Positions 16,401 to 23,727 of a stretch of DNA of 47,283 nucleotides are shown in pieces. This stretch comes from CAYLYU01 sp964501925 (lineage in GTDB: Bacteria; Pseudomonadota; Zetaproteobacteria; Mariprofundales; Mariprofundaceae), in assembly GCA_964501925.1 (NCBI GenBank), contig CAZCTM010000016.1, positions 1 to 47,283 of the forward strand, read 5' to 3'. A model generated the notes under the pieces. That model saw nothing but the letters and a program-made list of their open reading frames with translations, ran no database searches and was not told the DNA's origin. How positions within the stretch are numbered: the stretch's first letter is position 1; every line of letters starts with the position of its first letter. A program made the translations under genes and the position numbers.

Positions 16401-16951
16401 CCGATCATCTCCTTCATGATGGCAGCACGCATGGCCTCCACCGCGTCCGTAGACAAGCCTGCGCGCTTGGCTTCCGCCGCAGCCGTATCGGCGGCTTCGT
16501 CCGCCATGCGCCTGCGCTCCTCTTCTCTCCACTTCTTGTGGCTGATGGTCAGCCGTCCGAGTTCGGCGATGGCCCTGGAGACCTGGGCCATGTAGCGGGC
16601 GGCCTTTCCCGGCTCGTCCTCGGCCTTGCGCAAGCCGATGAGGATGCGCAAGAGCTGCTCCTGGGCGATGCGCGCCGAGGCCTCGGTGAGCGCGGCGCGT
16701 TCATCCTCGTCCGACTGGGCGTAGGCGCGAGCCAGCTCCGTGGCTTTTTTCACATCCGCCATCGCGTGCTCGAAGTCCTGCTGCAGGCCCTGGCCGTAGC
16801 GGTGTAGCGCCGATTTGCTGATCTCGTAGCCCTGCCCATCCAGCCAGGCAGCAAGATCCTCGTAGCCGGAAAAGCCGCCAGCCACCAGGCGGGCGTTCAG
16901 CTCTTCGCGCACCTCCAGCGGCAGCCTGAGCACGGTGGACCTGGCAGGCAT
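16397..16951 (-). CDS. Mu gp27-like protein (DUF3486), probable small terminase
   Basis: About 184 residues from ATG 16951, one base past the stop of the gp26-like gene; an alternative start at 17011 adds 20 residues. The opening PARSTVLRLPLEVREELNAR and the HTH-like GYEDLAAWLDGQGYEISKSA followed by LHRYGQ are diagnostic of the gp27/DUF3486 family. It sits directly before the large terminase and probably recognises packaging DNA. A long coil with Ala/Glu/Lys forms the C-terminal half. Confidence 0.85.
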   Translation of the reverse strand: MPARSTVLRLPLEVREELNARLVAGGFSGYEDLAAWLDGQGYEISKSALHRYGQGLQQDFEHAMADVKKATELARAYAQSDEDERAALTEASARIAQEQLLRILIGLRKAEDEPGKAARYMAQVSRAIAELGRLTISHKKWREEERRRMADEAADTAAAEAKRAGLSTDAVEAMRAAIMKEMIG

Positions 16952-16952
16952 A

Positions 16953-17249
16953 TCAAACACCTGGCCTTGGCCTGGCGACGCCTGGGATGCGGACACGTCC
17001 GGCTGCGGCATCCTCTCCCCTGACTGTGAGCGTGGCGATCCATACGCCGGCCTGCTGGGCGATAATCAGTCCCTGTTCGTCCAGCCAGGCGAGTTGAATC
17101 CGCAACTCATCCCTGCCGACGCCCAGGCCGAGAGATTTCAACCCATCGGATATCAATGATTCATGCAGCGTGTAGTCCGGTGCGGACTGCAACAGTTGCA
17201 GGATTGTCAGACGTATATGTTCACGTCGAAGTGATGCAAAGTCGCTCAT
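16953..17249 (-). CDS. Mu gp26-like small winged-helix protein
   Basis: 98 residues. Residues 1-65 form a winged-helix pattern: LRREHIRLTILQLLQSAPDY, TLHESLISDGLKSLGLGVGR and DELRIQLAWLDEQGLI. The family (Mu gp26, VpaChn25_0724-type) sits between gp25 and gp27 in Mu-like phages, as here. It overlaps the gp25-like gene by four bases. DNA binding is likely, but its target is unknown. Confidence 0.8.
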   Translation of the reverse strand: MSDFASLRREHIRLTILQLLQSAPDYTLHESLISDGLKSLGLGVGRDELRIQLAWLDEQGLIIAQQAGVWIATLTVRGEDAAAGRVRIPGVARPRPGV

Positions 17250-17590
17250 GACCTCACCTTCTGATTCAGGAGATGTTCCTGGATTAACTCAACAGTTCGC
17301 CGCAATGCCTGCTGGCCTCCGATCACCTGCTGCAGGTCACCATGAACCTCGTCCACCCGGTCGTATATTTTCCCGATATCCGAATGACTGGGCATGTTTC
17401 CTATGCCCGATTCAACGCGCGTTATACGGGAATCAAGATTGCTGATCCGTGAGTCAATCCCGGCCTCCAGCGATTCAATGCGTGATCGCGTGATTCTGTG
17501 GCGATTCGATATCCATACGTAAAACCCGATCAGGCCTGTGGCGGCAAGCTGGAATGTATCCAGCCAGAATTTCGCGGCTGTATAATCCAT
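17246..17590 (-). CDS. Mu gp25-like protein (DUF2730)
   Basis: 114 residues starting at ATG 17590, coupled to the holin gene by TGATG. There is one N-terminal membrane segment (about 10-30, FQLAATGLIGFYVWISNRHR), then a coiled coil with repeated SRISNLDSRITRVES units and a final helix. DUF2730 proteins lie next to lysis genes and resemble spanin-like or holin-associated proteins. A longer upstream frame was discarded as read-through. Confidence 0.82.
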   Translation of the reverse strand: MDYTAAKFWLDTFQLAATGLIGFYVWISNRHRITRSRIESLEAGIDSRISNLDSRITRVESGIGNMPSHSDIGKIYDRVDEVHGDLQQVIGGQQALRRTVELIQEHLLNQKVRS

Positions 17591-18000
17591 CAATCCTTCC
17601 TCATTATTTCGGTGATCTTTGGCACGATTTTTTCCGCTGAACGCCCGACCACGTAACCTCCCAGACCGATCTGGAGTAACGTCCAGGCCTGATCGGCCAG
17701 GCGAAACGCCAGCAAACCGAATGCGTCGCATACCACCAGCGCCAGGAATGTCAGCATGGTGATAGGGCGCCATGATCTCTGCAGCCAGCTCTGACCCTGA
17801 GCCTCGGCTGTAATGACCCTCGTTCGTGCCTCCATCAGGGTTTTCTCATAATCCAGCGCCCTGGCTGACAATTCAGCCTGCATGGCAAACAAGGCCTGCT
17901 TGATGTTCAGCCGCTCTTCTTCCGAAGTGTGAAGATCGTCAATCAGCCTGGTGATCGGACCGATCGCCTGGCCAATCATGGACAATAGACCAGCTATCAC
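17590..18000 (-). CDS. 3TM-type holin
   Basis: 136 residues beginning at GTG 18000, which overlaps the stop of the zinc-ribbon gene. The N-terminal hydrophobic helix (IAGLLSMIGQAIGPITRLID), a charged helix, then RSWRPITMLTFLALVVCDAF and a third segment ending GGYVVGRSAEKIVPKI match holins of the 3TM family. It permeabilises the inner membrane so the amidase reaches the wall. It clusters with the amidase and the gp25-like protein. Confidence 0.85.
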   Translation of the reverse strand: MIAGLLSMIGQAIGPITRLIDDLHTSEEERLNIKQALFAMQAELSARALDYEKTLMEARTRVITAEAQGQSWLQRSWRPITMLTFLALVVCDAFGLLAFRLADQAWTLLQIGLGGYVVGRSAEKIVPKITEIMRKD

Positions 18001-18107
18001 GCGACAGGCCCGGGATGCGGGGCGTTACATCTGTCGCATCGCCATACTCGCTTGCCTGCAACAACCCTTTGGCTGATGCTCAGTGATTTACACTTCGGAC
18101 ATGGCAT
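17997..18107 (-). CDS. 36-aa zinc-ribbon protein (Com-like?)
   Basis: A short frame from ATG 18107 to TGA 17997. The product begins MPCPKCKSLSIS and later has WRCDRCNAPH: two CxxC knuckles 20 residues apart, a minimal zinc ribbon. GGGGCGGA precedes the start, and its stop overlaps the holin start (GTGA), so it is part of the operon. Mu Com, the activator of mom translation, is a similar small zinc finger, but no mom gene is visible here. Function unknown. Confidence 0.65.
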   Translation of the reverse strand: MPCPKCKSLSISQRVVAGKRVWRCDRCNAPHPGPVA

Positions 18108-18108
18108 T

Positions 18109-18297
18109 TTATCCGCCCCACTTTTTCCGCATATGAAAAATTGCACCCATGAAAATCAAAACGCTGAGTAGTGCTGAAATGAGACCCCAAAACTCAGACC
18201 CTGCAAGCCACGCAACAACGATACCAACGACTATTCCGACCAGAAGAGGTGCGCTCATCATCGCAATGGCGACCAGGAGTTCATTCCACCATCTCAT
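18109..18297 (-). CDS. Small two-TM membrane protein in lysis cluster
   Basis: 62 residues from ATG 18297, one base past the upstream stop. Two strongly hydrophobic segments are seen: about residues 6-28 (LLVAIAMMSAPLLVGIVVGI) and 34-54 (FWGLISALLSVLIFMGAIF), ending in a basic tail. It lies between the amidase and the 3TM holin. Candidates are an antiholin, a second holin or a pinholin. No family is recognised. Confidence 0.65.
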   Translation of the reverse strand: MRWWNELLVAIAMMSAPLLVGIVVGIVVAWLAGSEFWGLISALLSVLIFMGAIFHMRKKWGG

Positions 18298-18298
18298 T

Positions 18299-18901
18299 TC
18301 ATGTCTCCAGAAGGCTGATTGACGTTGTATCCCAGTCCATATGCACAAAAGGCCTGACACGCAACGCCAATGCGGCCTCTTCTATGTAGTCGCCAGGCTT
18401 TCGTTGGCGCCATGCAATGATGTTGCCGTCAGAGTCTTTGACAGGATGTTCAGGCCATATCTTTGGTCCAAACATGAGTTCGAAGTAGCGATCAATGAAT
18501 GGCCATTTGTATACCATCCAGATAAATCTATGATCTTTACCGCTTACTCTGGCGCGCACAATGGCGGTGCCACGGCCCCAATCTCCCTTGACCTCAAAGG
18601 TTTCGATCTCGCCTTGTACACCAACGCGCAAATGCAGGGCCTTGGCTGGATTTCTCCAAGCGCTCCATAGCCATATCGATCTAAAGGAATCAATCCCACC
18701 AAGGTCCGGCGCCTGGTTCTTTCTCCAGAGATTGTCTCCTCTGATTGTATCAATTGGATTCCCCCAGATCCGGTCGAACCATTTCCAGCGCCAGTGATCG
18801 CGCCCACGATTAAACGGAATGGCAATCGCAACAAGAGGCCATCCGGCGATGATCGCCAGCCATACTGGCAGCAATTTTCCCATATATTTCAAATAGATCA
18901 T
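18299..18901 (-). CDS. Membrane-anchored phage protein of unknown function
   Basis: 200 residues from ATG 18901, overlapping the amidase stop (ATGA). It has one N-terminal membrane helix (LLPVWLAIIAGWPLVAIAIP). A Trp-rich soluble part follows, including RGRDHWRWKWFDRIWGNPID, SIWLWSAWRNPAKALHLRVG and a KDHRFIWMVYKWPFIDRYFE segment. Related uncharacterised proteins occur near lysis genes in phages, but I cannot assign a function. It may sit at the inner membrane during lysis. Confidence 0.6.
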   Translation of the reverse strand: MIYLKYMGKLLPVWLAIIAGWPLVAIAIPFNRGRDHWRWKWFDRIWGNPIDTIRGDNLWRKNQAPDLGGIDSFRSIWLWSAWRNPAKALHLRVGVQGEIETFEVKGDWGRGTAIVRARVSGKDHRFIWMVYKWPFIDRYFELMFGPKIWPEHPVKDSDGNIIAWRQRKPGDYIEEAALALRVRPFVHMDWDTTSISLLET

Positions 18902-19389
18902 GATACCTCCAATACATGGCCCAGCCTCATGTGAGACGGATCTGACACCCATTCGGATACATCGAATCCGGGGCAAGATTTGTGTGGATTGAATTCGCGG
19001 TGACCATGCCATGTAGCATCCGGATACTGGACATGCAGACGTCCGTATAACCGGTTCAGAGACGACCATTGCTGGCGCGTGAATCGGTCTGTACCTATGA
19101 GGCATATCCCTATGGAATCGCGGTTGAAACCCTTACAGTGCGCGCCAACCTCATCCACATGCCTACCGCTCTCAATGGAGCCGTCCAGGGCGATCACATA
19201 GTGATAACCGATGCTCTTGAAGCCGCGCTTTCTGTGCCATTGATCAATATCCGAAGCGTGGAATTCGCGGCCGTTGGGTGTTGCAGCGCAATGGATGATG
19301 ATTTTCCGTATCGTCCGCATGTGGTGATGCTTGTACAAAGATCGTTGTGGCGTCTTGCGGAAAGATTTCCACGGGAAAGGCGGTTGCAA
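18898..19389 (-). CDS. N-acetylmuramoyl-L-alanine amidase (endolysin)
   Basis: 163 residues from TTG 19389 (AAGGA upstream), or about 140 from ATG 19320, which lacks a ribosome site. The core is the Amidase_2/T7-lysozyme fold: IRKIIIHCAATPNG supplies the first zinc His, then GYHYVIALDGSI, HCKGFNRDSIGICLIG and a HGHREFNPHKSCPGFDVSEW end with His and Cys ligands. It cleaves the peptidoglycan amide bond at lysis. No signal peptide, so it relies on the holin. Confidence 0.9.
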   Translation of the reverse strand: MQPPFPWKSFRKTPQRSLYKHHHMRTIRKIIIHCAATPNGREFHASDIDQWHRKRGFKSIGYHYVIALDGSIESGRHVDEVGAHCKGFNRDSIGICLIGTDRFTRQQWSSLNRLYGRLHVQYPDATWHGHREFNPHKSCPGFDVSEWVSDPSHMRLGHVLEVS

Positions 19390-19419
19390 CGAATCCTTAA
19401 TATCAGGACCATTGCAACC

Positions 19420-19851
19420 ATGCTTCGCATCCTTATGTTTCTGATAATCATACAGCCCTCAGCAGCCATCGCTGGCAAGGCTTACGGGCCATACACTGCT
19501 GAATTGATCTCGGTTTATGACGGAGACACCTTCACCGCCCTGGCCGATATCTGGCCAAGGGACCCAAAATGGACAGAGGTCCGGATTATCGGCATTGACG
19601 CTCCTGAAATCCGAACCAGAAACGTCTGTGAAAAACAACTTGGTAAGAAAGCAAAGGCCAGACTGAAATCAATCCTGGAAAATGCCAATGAGATCAAACT
19701 GGATGAAATCAGGCGTGATAAATATTATGGCAGGGTGGATGCGCGCGTTTTTGTTGATGGGAATGATGTGGCAAGGCTCATGATCCGTTCGGGCCTTGCC
19801 AGACCTTATCATGGCGGCAAGCGGAAGCCCTGGTGTCAGGACGGGTTATGA
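19420..19851 (+). CDS. Secreted thermonuclease (SNase-like), opposite strand
   Basis: 143 residues from ATG 19420. A signal peptide (LRILMFLIIIQPSAAIAG) precedes the staphylococcal-nuclease fold. VYDGDTFT, RIIGIDAPEIRT and DKYYGRVDARVFVDGND provide the catalytic Asp, Arg/Asp/Glu and second Arg. It should degrade DNA in the periplasm or outside the cell. It is the only gene on this strand in the late half, placed between mor and the amidase, with its stop abutting the mor stop. It looks like a moron gained independently; a second, longer SNase sits at 46428-47201. Confidence 0.88.
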   Translation: MLRILMFLIIIQPSAAIAGKAYGPYTAELISVYDGDTFTALADIWPRDPKWTEVRIIGIDAPEIRTRNVCEKQLGKKAKARLKSILENANEIKLDEIRRDKYYGRVDARVFVDGNDVARLMIRSGLARPYHGGKRKPWCQDGL

Positions 19852-20175
19852 TCAGCGCCTCAGGATATTTCTGATCTGGCGCTCGGAGAGGTTATAGCGC
19901 CGAGCCAGCGAGTTTACTGTCTCTGAGCCGGCCATACGCCGTATTTCCTCATTCCGTTCGTTGTTTCTGGATAGGGGAATGTATAAAACCTCGCCGCCAA
20001 AATAGCGCACAAATTTGTCCGCGGCCTCACGCCCAAGCTCAACTGCTAACGGGTGCGTATCATCTACACGCTTGGGTATTGTCAGGTTGGTCCCGCCAAA
20101 GCGGCGAACCAGACGAGAGACCCCTGATTCGCCGATCACCTCCCGTATTTCCCGCAAGATTCTTGATCTCATCAT
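19852..20175 (-). CDS. Mor/C-type late transcription activator
   Basis: 107 residues with the Mor family pattern: an N-terminal dimer region, IPKRVDDTHPLAVELGREAA, KFVRYFGGEVLYIP and the C-terminal HTH NSLARRYNLSERQIRNILR. Mor and C bind as dimers and recruit RNA polymerase to middle and late promoters. Only one such gene is seen, so it may do both jobs. The late promoter it should activate would lie before the amidase, at about 19389-19420 or inside the antisense SNase gene. Confidence 0.9.
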   Translation of the reverse strand: MMRSRILREIREVIGESGVSRLVRRFGGTNLTIPKRVDDTHPLAVELGREAADKFVRYFGGEVLYIPLSRNNERNEEIRRMAGSETVNSLARRYNLSERQIRNILRR

Positions 20176-20579
20176 GATCGTCTCTTTCTGTCATATTCCA
20201 GGGCCGCGATAATCTTTCGAAGATCGTCAGGCTTGCACCATTCCAGACGCTCCACCTTGCATATTCTCCTGGCTATTGCATGCCCGTAGGACCACGGTCT
20301 GCCGGTATCGGCCAGCAGGGCCTCGATCTTGCGGAGCTGCGGCGTGTCCTTGCGCGGAGTCCCTTTCCTTGGATTCCTGCCGCGCTTGCCTTTGAAGCCG
20401 CAGGCCTTCAAATGATGCAGCACAGCCTTTCGACCTGCGGCGTCCAGGTCCGCCGACGACCGGACTCTTGCGATGGTCCAGAGCATATCCTCGTAGGTTG
20501 CCCGGTCCATGCCGAGTTCCTTCTGTGCGATGTGGATCCGCGCCAGCTCCCGCCGACGGCTGTCATTTACCTTGTTCAT
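20172..20579 (-). CDS. Mu gp16-like protein (DUF1018)
   Basis: 135 residues. The family signature is clear: ELARIHIAQKELGMDRATYE, DMLWTIARVRSSADLDAAGR, then a basic KGKRGRNPRKGTPRKDTPQL stretch and a C-terminal IARRICKVERLEWCKPDDLR segment. gp16/DUF1018 proteins occur just before mor in many Mu-like phages. The two helical parts around the basic linker suggest nucleic-acid binding. It overlaps mor by four bases. Confidence 0.87.
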   Translation of the reverse strand: MNKVNDSRRRELARIHIAQKELGMDRATYEDMLWTIARVRSSADLDAAGRKAVLHHLKACGFKGKRGRNPRKGTPRKDTPQLRKIEALLADTGRPWSYGHAIARRICKVERLEWCKPDDLRKIIAALEYDRKRRS

Positions 20580-20793
20580 GCCGCTTCTCTTGTATCATTT
20601 CTGTCGCGCCGGCGATGTCTTCGCGCAGCTTTTTTTTGGCCAGTATCACATCTGCCGCCGGACTCCTGATATGTCGCGGCGCAAAGTAGGCCCTGGCCAG
20701 GCGGTCGGTTGCAAGGATGAAGGCAAGCGCTTCCCTGGGCGCTGTGCTCAGCTCCGCCACCATCTCATCAAGGTGCGCCTTGAAATCCATCAT
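20563..20793 (-). CDS. 76-aa hypothetical early protein
   Basis: Starts at ATG 20793, one base after the upstream stop, and overlaps the gp16-like gene by 17 bases. It is an all-helical product (FKAHLDEMVAELSTAPREAL and a KKKLREDIAGATEMIQEKRH C-terminus). No domain is recognised. Packing and coupling support it as a gene. Confidence 0.6.
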   Translation of the reverse strand: MMDFKAHLDEMVAELSTAPREALAFILATDRLARAYFAPRHIRSPAADVILAKKKLREDIAGATEMIQEKRHEQGK

Positions 20794-20794
20794 G

Positions 20795-21037
20795 TCAGCC
20801 TTCTATGGCCTTGCAATCCACAGAGACGGCCCTCTTCTCGATAACCAGTCTCCTGAGGTGCTCGCATGTATGGCAATGAACGACGGAAATCCATGCCGGA
20901 CTGGACCCATCGTCTGTATTGATGGCGATCGGGCATGGAACAACCGGGGCAGGCACCGGTGAGCATCTCTTGTTTCTCCTGATATCCCCCTGGATTATGC
21001 CCATATCCATATCCATGTGAGTACCGCCGTGTACCAC
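20795..21037 (-). CDS. Small cysteine-rich (zinc-binding?) phage protein
   Basis: Up to 80 residues. GTG 21037 or ATG 21016 could be the start; the site is uncertain. The C-terminal half has CPIAINTDDG, WISVVHCHTCEHLRR and VDCKAIEG, so Cys and CxxC spacing suggests a zinc knuckle. Its TGA lies one base from the next ATG. Similar short Cys proteins occur in Mu-like early regions, with unknown function. Confidence 0.55.
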   Translation of the reverse strand: MVHGGTHMDMDMGIIQGDIRRNKRCSPVPAPVVPCPIAINTDDGSSPAWISVVHCHTCEHLRRLVIEKRAVSVDCKAIEG

Positions 21038-21071
21038 ATCGTTGCGATACAGATGTTGTGCCAGTGGATCA

Positions 21072-21413
21072 TCATGTCGGCAGCTTCAACTGGCCGCGGA
21101 TATCCGGCATGGAGATGCGCTTCATGCGGCAGATTTGCTTGAGCGAGGTCATCGCCCTGCTGTAGAGAAATTCACAGGTCGCCGCGACATCCCTGTCGTC
21201 CGCCGCCATGTAATACCCGCTGCCTGGGTGGCCACAAATATGCATCCCTTTCTCTCGCAGAGACTCAATCACTCGACGCAATCGACGGGTGGCGCCAGGC
21301 GTGTCGGCCTTTCCGGTAATCTCCACCACCAGGTCGCGGGCGGTGACGCCGTTGGCCGATCCGATGTGCCTTGATAACGCGTCAAGAACGCTTGATTCAT
21401 TGATTGCCTTCAT
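21072..21413 (-). CDS. Helical/winged-helix early protein
   Basis: 113 residues from ATG 21413, which overlaps the upstream gene by 17 bases. The N-terminal 60 residues look like a winged helix: VLDALSRHIGSANGVTARDL, VVEITGKADTPGATRRLRRV and IESLREKGMHICGHPGSGYY. The C-terminal helix is basic. DNA binding is likely; the role is unknown. It lies in the replication-to-middle part of the operon. Confidence 0.6.
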   Translation of the reverse strand: MKAINESSVLDALSRHIGSANGVTARDLVVEITGKADTPGATRRLRRVIESLREKGMHICGHPGSGYYMAADDRDVAATCEFLYSRAMTSLKQICRMKRISMPDIRGQLKLPT

Positions 21414-22149
21414 TCCTGGCCTCCTCTTCGCAGAGCATGTCTGCCATGCGGGCTTCAATCAGGTATTTGCTCATGAACTCCTTGCGGACACCTTCTTTCT
21501 CCAGGTCCTCGCGCGCGCGCGCGTATAACTCTTGATAGGCCTCGCCCTCCGGCAGTTTGACATCAGGATCCAGCGTCCGGTCATCGACCGGTCCGCCCCT
21601 TCCCCGCGTCACATGCCCGAGGCCTTTCAGCTTGTCGGCGTTGATCCGCGTCCGGCTCCGGTAGCGCTCCGCGCGTGCGGACTGTTCCTCATCGGCCCGC
21701 CTGGCCAGCAGCCCCTGGACGACGCGTATCAGATAATGGTGATTGCGCAACGGACGCCGGATATTCGGCGCATCCAGCACCTGCAGCAGTGCCTGGCGCC
21801 AGATGTGGCTGGGTGCCTCGATGCGCTGGCGGTCGAAATCTACGCCCTTGGTGATCATGTCGTTTAGCTCGCGGAACAGGCGGGCGGCGCGATCCGGGGT
21901 GAGGCCGCGCTTGAGGGGCCGGAACATGCCGACGTAATGCACGGCCGGCACGCCACAATCGCCGGGAAAAGCGGCGGAGGCGATTACCGCCTCGCGCCAT
22001 TCGGCGTCGGCGATGTACGCCTCCAGGCCGGCGGCGAACCCGCACGCAGGGCAGGTGAGCTTCACCAGCCACCTCCCACGATGTCGATGAACCAGTATTT
22101 GTCGGTGATCATGCGCATCCTCGTCATCGGTCCAGTAGCGCGGATGCAT
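21397..22149 (-). CDS. Hypothetical early protein with CPACGF knuckle
   Basis: 250 residues starting at ATG 22149, directly after a TAG stop. Residues 20-45 contain WLVKLTCPACGFAAGLEA, a single zinc-knuckle half. The centre reads HYVGMFRPLKRGLTPDRAAR and PNIRRPLRNHHYLIRVVQGL. The C-terminus is charged and coiled. I do not recognise it, but its length and position match uncharacterised early proteins of Mu-like phages. Confidence 0.6.
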   Translation of the reverse strand: MHPRYWTDDEDAHDHRQILVHRHRGRWLVKLTCPACGFAAGLEAYIADAEWREAVIASAAFPGDCGVPAVHYVGMFRPLKRGLTPDRAARLFRELNDMITKGVDFDRQRIEAPSHIWRQALLQVLDAPNIRRPLRNHHYLIRVVQGLLARRADEEQSARAERYRSRTRINADKLKGLGHVTRGRGGPVDDRTLDPDVKLPEGEAYQELYARAREDLEKEGVRKEFMSKYLIEARMADMLCEEEARNEGNQ

Positions 22150-22365
22150 CTACGCCAGCCCATCCGGCAAGGGCGGCAATGGCATCCACTGAGTAATGTG
22201 AACATTCTGGCGTTGATTACCATCCGGGAATGGCTCGATCCATTGTCCATCATCATGCATGTATGCCAGCGTTATGTACGCGAAAGCCGGTTCATCCCCA
22301 ACCACGGCAAGCACTTCCGTCATGGGATCCGGAAGCCGTTCGGAGATATGAATCCATTCAGCCAT
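22150..22365 (-). CDS. DUF551 domain protein
   Basis: 71 residues. The opening MAEWIHISERLPDPMTEVLA, then VGDEPAFAYITLAYMHDDGQW and THWMPLPPLP-type end (ITQWMPLPPLPD) are the DUF551 signature, common in phages and prophages. It starts at ATG 22365, overlapping the Gam stop (TGATG). Function unknown. Confidence 0.85.
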   Translation of the reverse strand: MAEWIHISERLPDPMTEVLAVVGDEPAFAYITLAYMHDDGQWIEPFPDGNQRQNVHITQWMPLPPLPDGLA

Positions 22366-22886
22366 CAGGCTGCCTCCCCGAGGTCGTCCTCGGCCGGAGC
22401 GACAAAGAAATCCTCGTCCTGCTTTACCGTAATGCCCTTGACCTGCTCGGCGATCTCCGGCTCGGCCAGAACCGCTTCCTTGTTCACCTCCAGCTTCTGC
22501 CGCAGAAAGCGGTCCAGCTTCAGCATCTGCAGCGATTCGATCACGGCCTGGACGTTACGGAGCAGCACTCTGGGAGGCCGCATCCTCCAACCCAGTTCAC
22601 CCGTGCCGAGATCCACGGTCTTCTTCTTGCCGTGATTCGTCAGCTCGTCGCGGTGCGCCTCGGCCCAGATGCGCAGCCCCTCCGTCAATTCGTCCGCATG
22701 CTTGTTATGCGGCGCAGCCATCGCAGCGTACTTCTCCCTGAGCTCCGATATCCGGTCATTCAGGTCCGCCTCGATGCGGGCGGCATCGCGCTGATGCTCA
22801 CCGATCAGGCGCATAAACTGCCTGGCCTCGGCCAGGTCCTTCGGTATCGGCGCCACATTCGCCTGTTTTCTGATTCTCTTTCCCAT
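22365..22886 (-). CDS. gam: Host-nuclease inhibitor protein Gam
   Basis: About 173 residues from ATG 22886 (TGATG overlap with the upstream stop, GGGAG nearby; ATG 22889 is equally possible). The pattern matches Mu Gam: APIPKDLAEARQFMRLIGEH, a coiled RIEADLNDRISELREKYAAM segment, RDELTNHGKKKTVDLGTGEL and GWRMRPPRVLLRNVQAVIES. Gam is a Ku-like protein that coats DNA ends and protects them from RecBCD-type exonucleases. Confidence 0.9.
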   Translation of the reverse strand: MGKRIRKQANVAPIPKDLAEARQFMRLIGEHQRDAARIEADLNDRISELREKYAAMAAPHNKHADELTEGLRIWAEAHRDELTNHGKKKTVDLGTGELGWRMRPPRVLLRNVQAVIESLQMLKLDRFLRQKLEVNKEAVLAEPEIAEQVKGITVKQDEDFFVAPAEDDLGEAA

Positions 22887-23101
22887 CATATTCTCCCAGC
22901 GGCCACGATGTCGCCGGCAACGCGCCGGCAACCACCGCCACGCTTCATGTGTCTGACCAGTTTGTCATAGTCATCCGGCCTGGACAGATATCGTTCGAAC
23001 GTGATTCCACACAGTTCACGGACACGGTTGGAAATGAATCTGTTCCCATACAGATCCAGCTTTTCATCGGATATTTGTGGCATGTGATTACGAATGCTCA
23101 T
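22886..23101 (-). CDS. 71-aa hypothetical early protein
   Basis: Starts at ATG 23101 after CAGGAGGTAATC, a strong site. The first 50 residues are helical (PQISDEKLDLYGNRFISNRV, then LCGITFERYLSRPDDYDKL); the end is Gly/Arg/Cys rich. It overlaps the upstream HTH gene by 14 bases and gam by one. No family recognised. Confidence 0.65.
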   Translation of the reverse strand: MSIRNHMPQISDEKLDLYGNRFISNRVRELCGITFERYLSRPDDYDKLVRHMKRGGGCRRVAGDIVAAGRI

Positions 23102-23453
23102 GATTACCTCCTGATCTGTTTTCAGGACACGTCTTGCATGCCCTGTAGAGCTGTACACGCAACGGATTCGTGGCCGCGAACGGCCGCGACTGATGTTCCA
23201 TGCATCGTTGTTTAGGGATCTCGCCAATGATCGGGCAATCAACCATAACGCCCTTGTAAACGCCCTCTATCAACCCCTTAAGGCGCTCGATATTCCCCTT
23301 GTATTTGCCCTTCAGGGCCTGATTGATCATGGCAGTTGACACACCAAGCCTGTCTGCCACCTGGGCCTGGCTGGTTCGTTGACACTCTCGTTTCAGATCA
23401 TCAATCCAGGACAACGGTGACTTCCCCTGTGTTCTGGTCATAAACGGATCCAT
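23088..23453 (-). CDS. HTH regulator with C-terminal zinc-knuckle
   Basis: 121 residues (a second ATG at residue 5 is possible). Residues 28-50 form a helix-turn-helix: QAQVADRLGVSTAMINQALK. The C-terminal half has VDCPIIGEIPKQRCMEHQSR and LYRACKTCPENR: four cysteines suited to zinc binding. Such proteins follow muB in several Mu-like phages and may regulate early transcription. Target unknown. Confidence 0.7.
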   Translation of the reverse strand: MDPFMTRTQGKSPLSWIDDLKRECQRTSQAQVADRLGVSTAMINQALKGKYKGNIERLKGLIEGVYKGVMVDCPIIGEIPKQRCMEHQSRPFAATNPLRVQLYRACKTCPENRSGGNHEHS

Positions 23454-23727
23454 CTTTTCTGACTCTCGGAGGATATGGCCCGGTATTTCTCACAAGCTGA
23501 TAGACTGTATGCCCTCCCTTGACCCCCTCGATCTTTGGCCTGGCTATACGTATATGGCCCGACATCAGCAGAGCCCGGACAAACTTATCTACATTTGATC
23601 GTGTGATTTCCGCCGTGGCCTCAAGATCCGGCAATGTGAATCGGCGCATGATTCTCATGGCTGTCCATGCCCTGTATCGAGCATTCACCTCGACCTTGCG
23701 AGTATGGGATCCGTGTTTGCGTGACAT
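23401..23727 (-). CDS. Winged-helix early protein next to muB
   Basis: 108 residues from ATG 23727, coupled to the muB stop (TGATG). The N-terminus is basic (SRKHGSHTRKVEVNARYRAW). Residues 25-75 resemble a winged helix: RIMRRFTLPDLEATAEITRS, NVDKFVRALLMSGHIRIARP. It overlaps the next gene by 53 bases. DNA binding is inferred; its role is unknown. Confidence 0.65.
   Translation of the reverse strand: MSRKHGSHTRKVEVNARYRAWTAMRIMRRFTLPDLEATAEITRSNVDKFVRALLMSGHIRIARPKIEGVKGGHTVYQLVRNTGPYPPRVRKDGSVYDQNTGEVTVVLD

Noticed and set aside
16401..16532. Longer terminase N-terminus
   Set aside because: The extra residues are Arg/Gly/His-rich and antisense-like. TTG 16400 has a good ribosome site and overlaps the previous stop.
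17997..18107. Com of a com-mom DNA-modification pair
   Set aside because: No mom-like gene follows and the position is within the lysis cluster. Similarity is limited to the CxxC knuckles.
19069..19419. N-terminal extension of the plus-strand thermonuclease frame
   Set aside because: It is antisense to the amidase, and a signal peptide begins at ATG 19420, so the extension is read-through.
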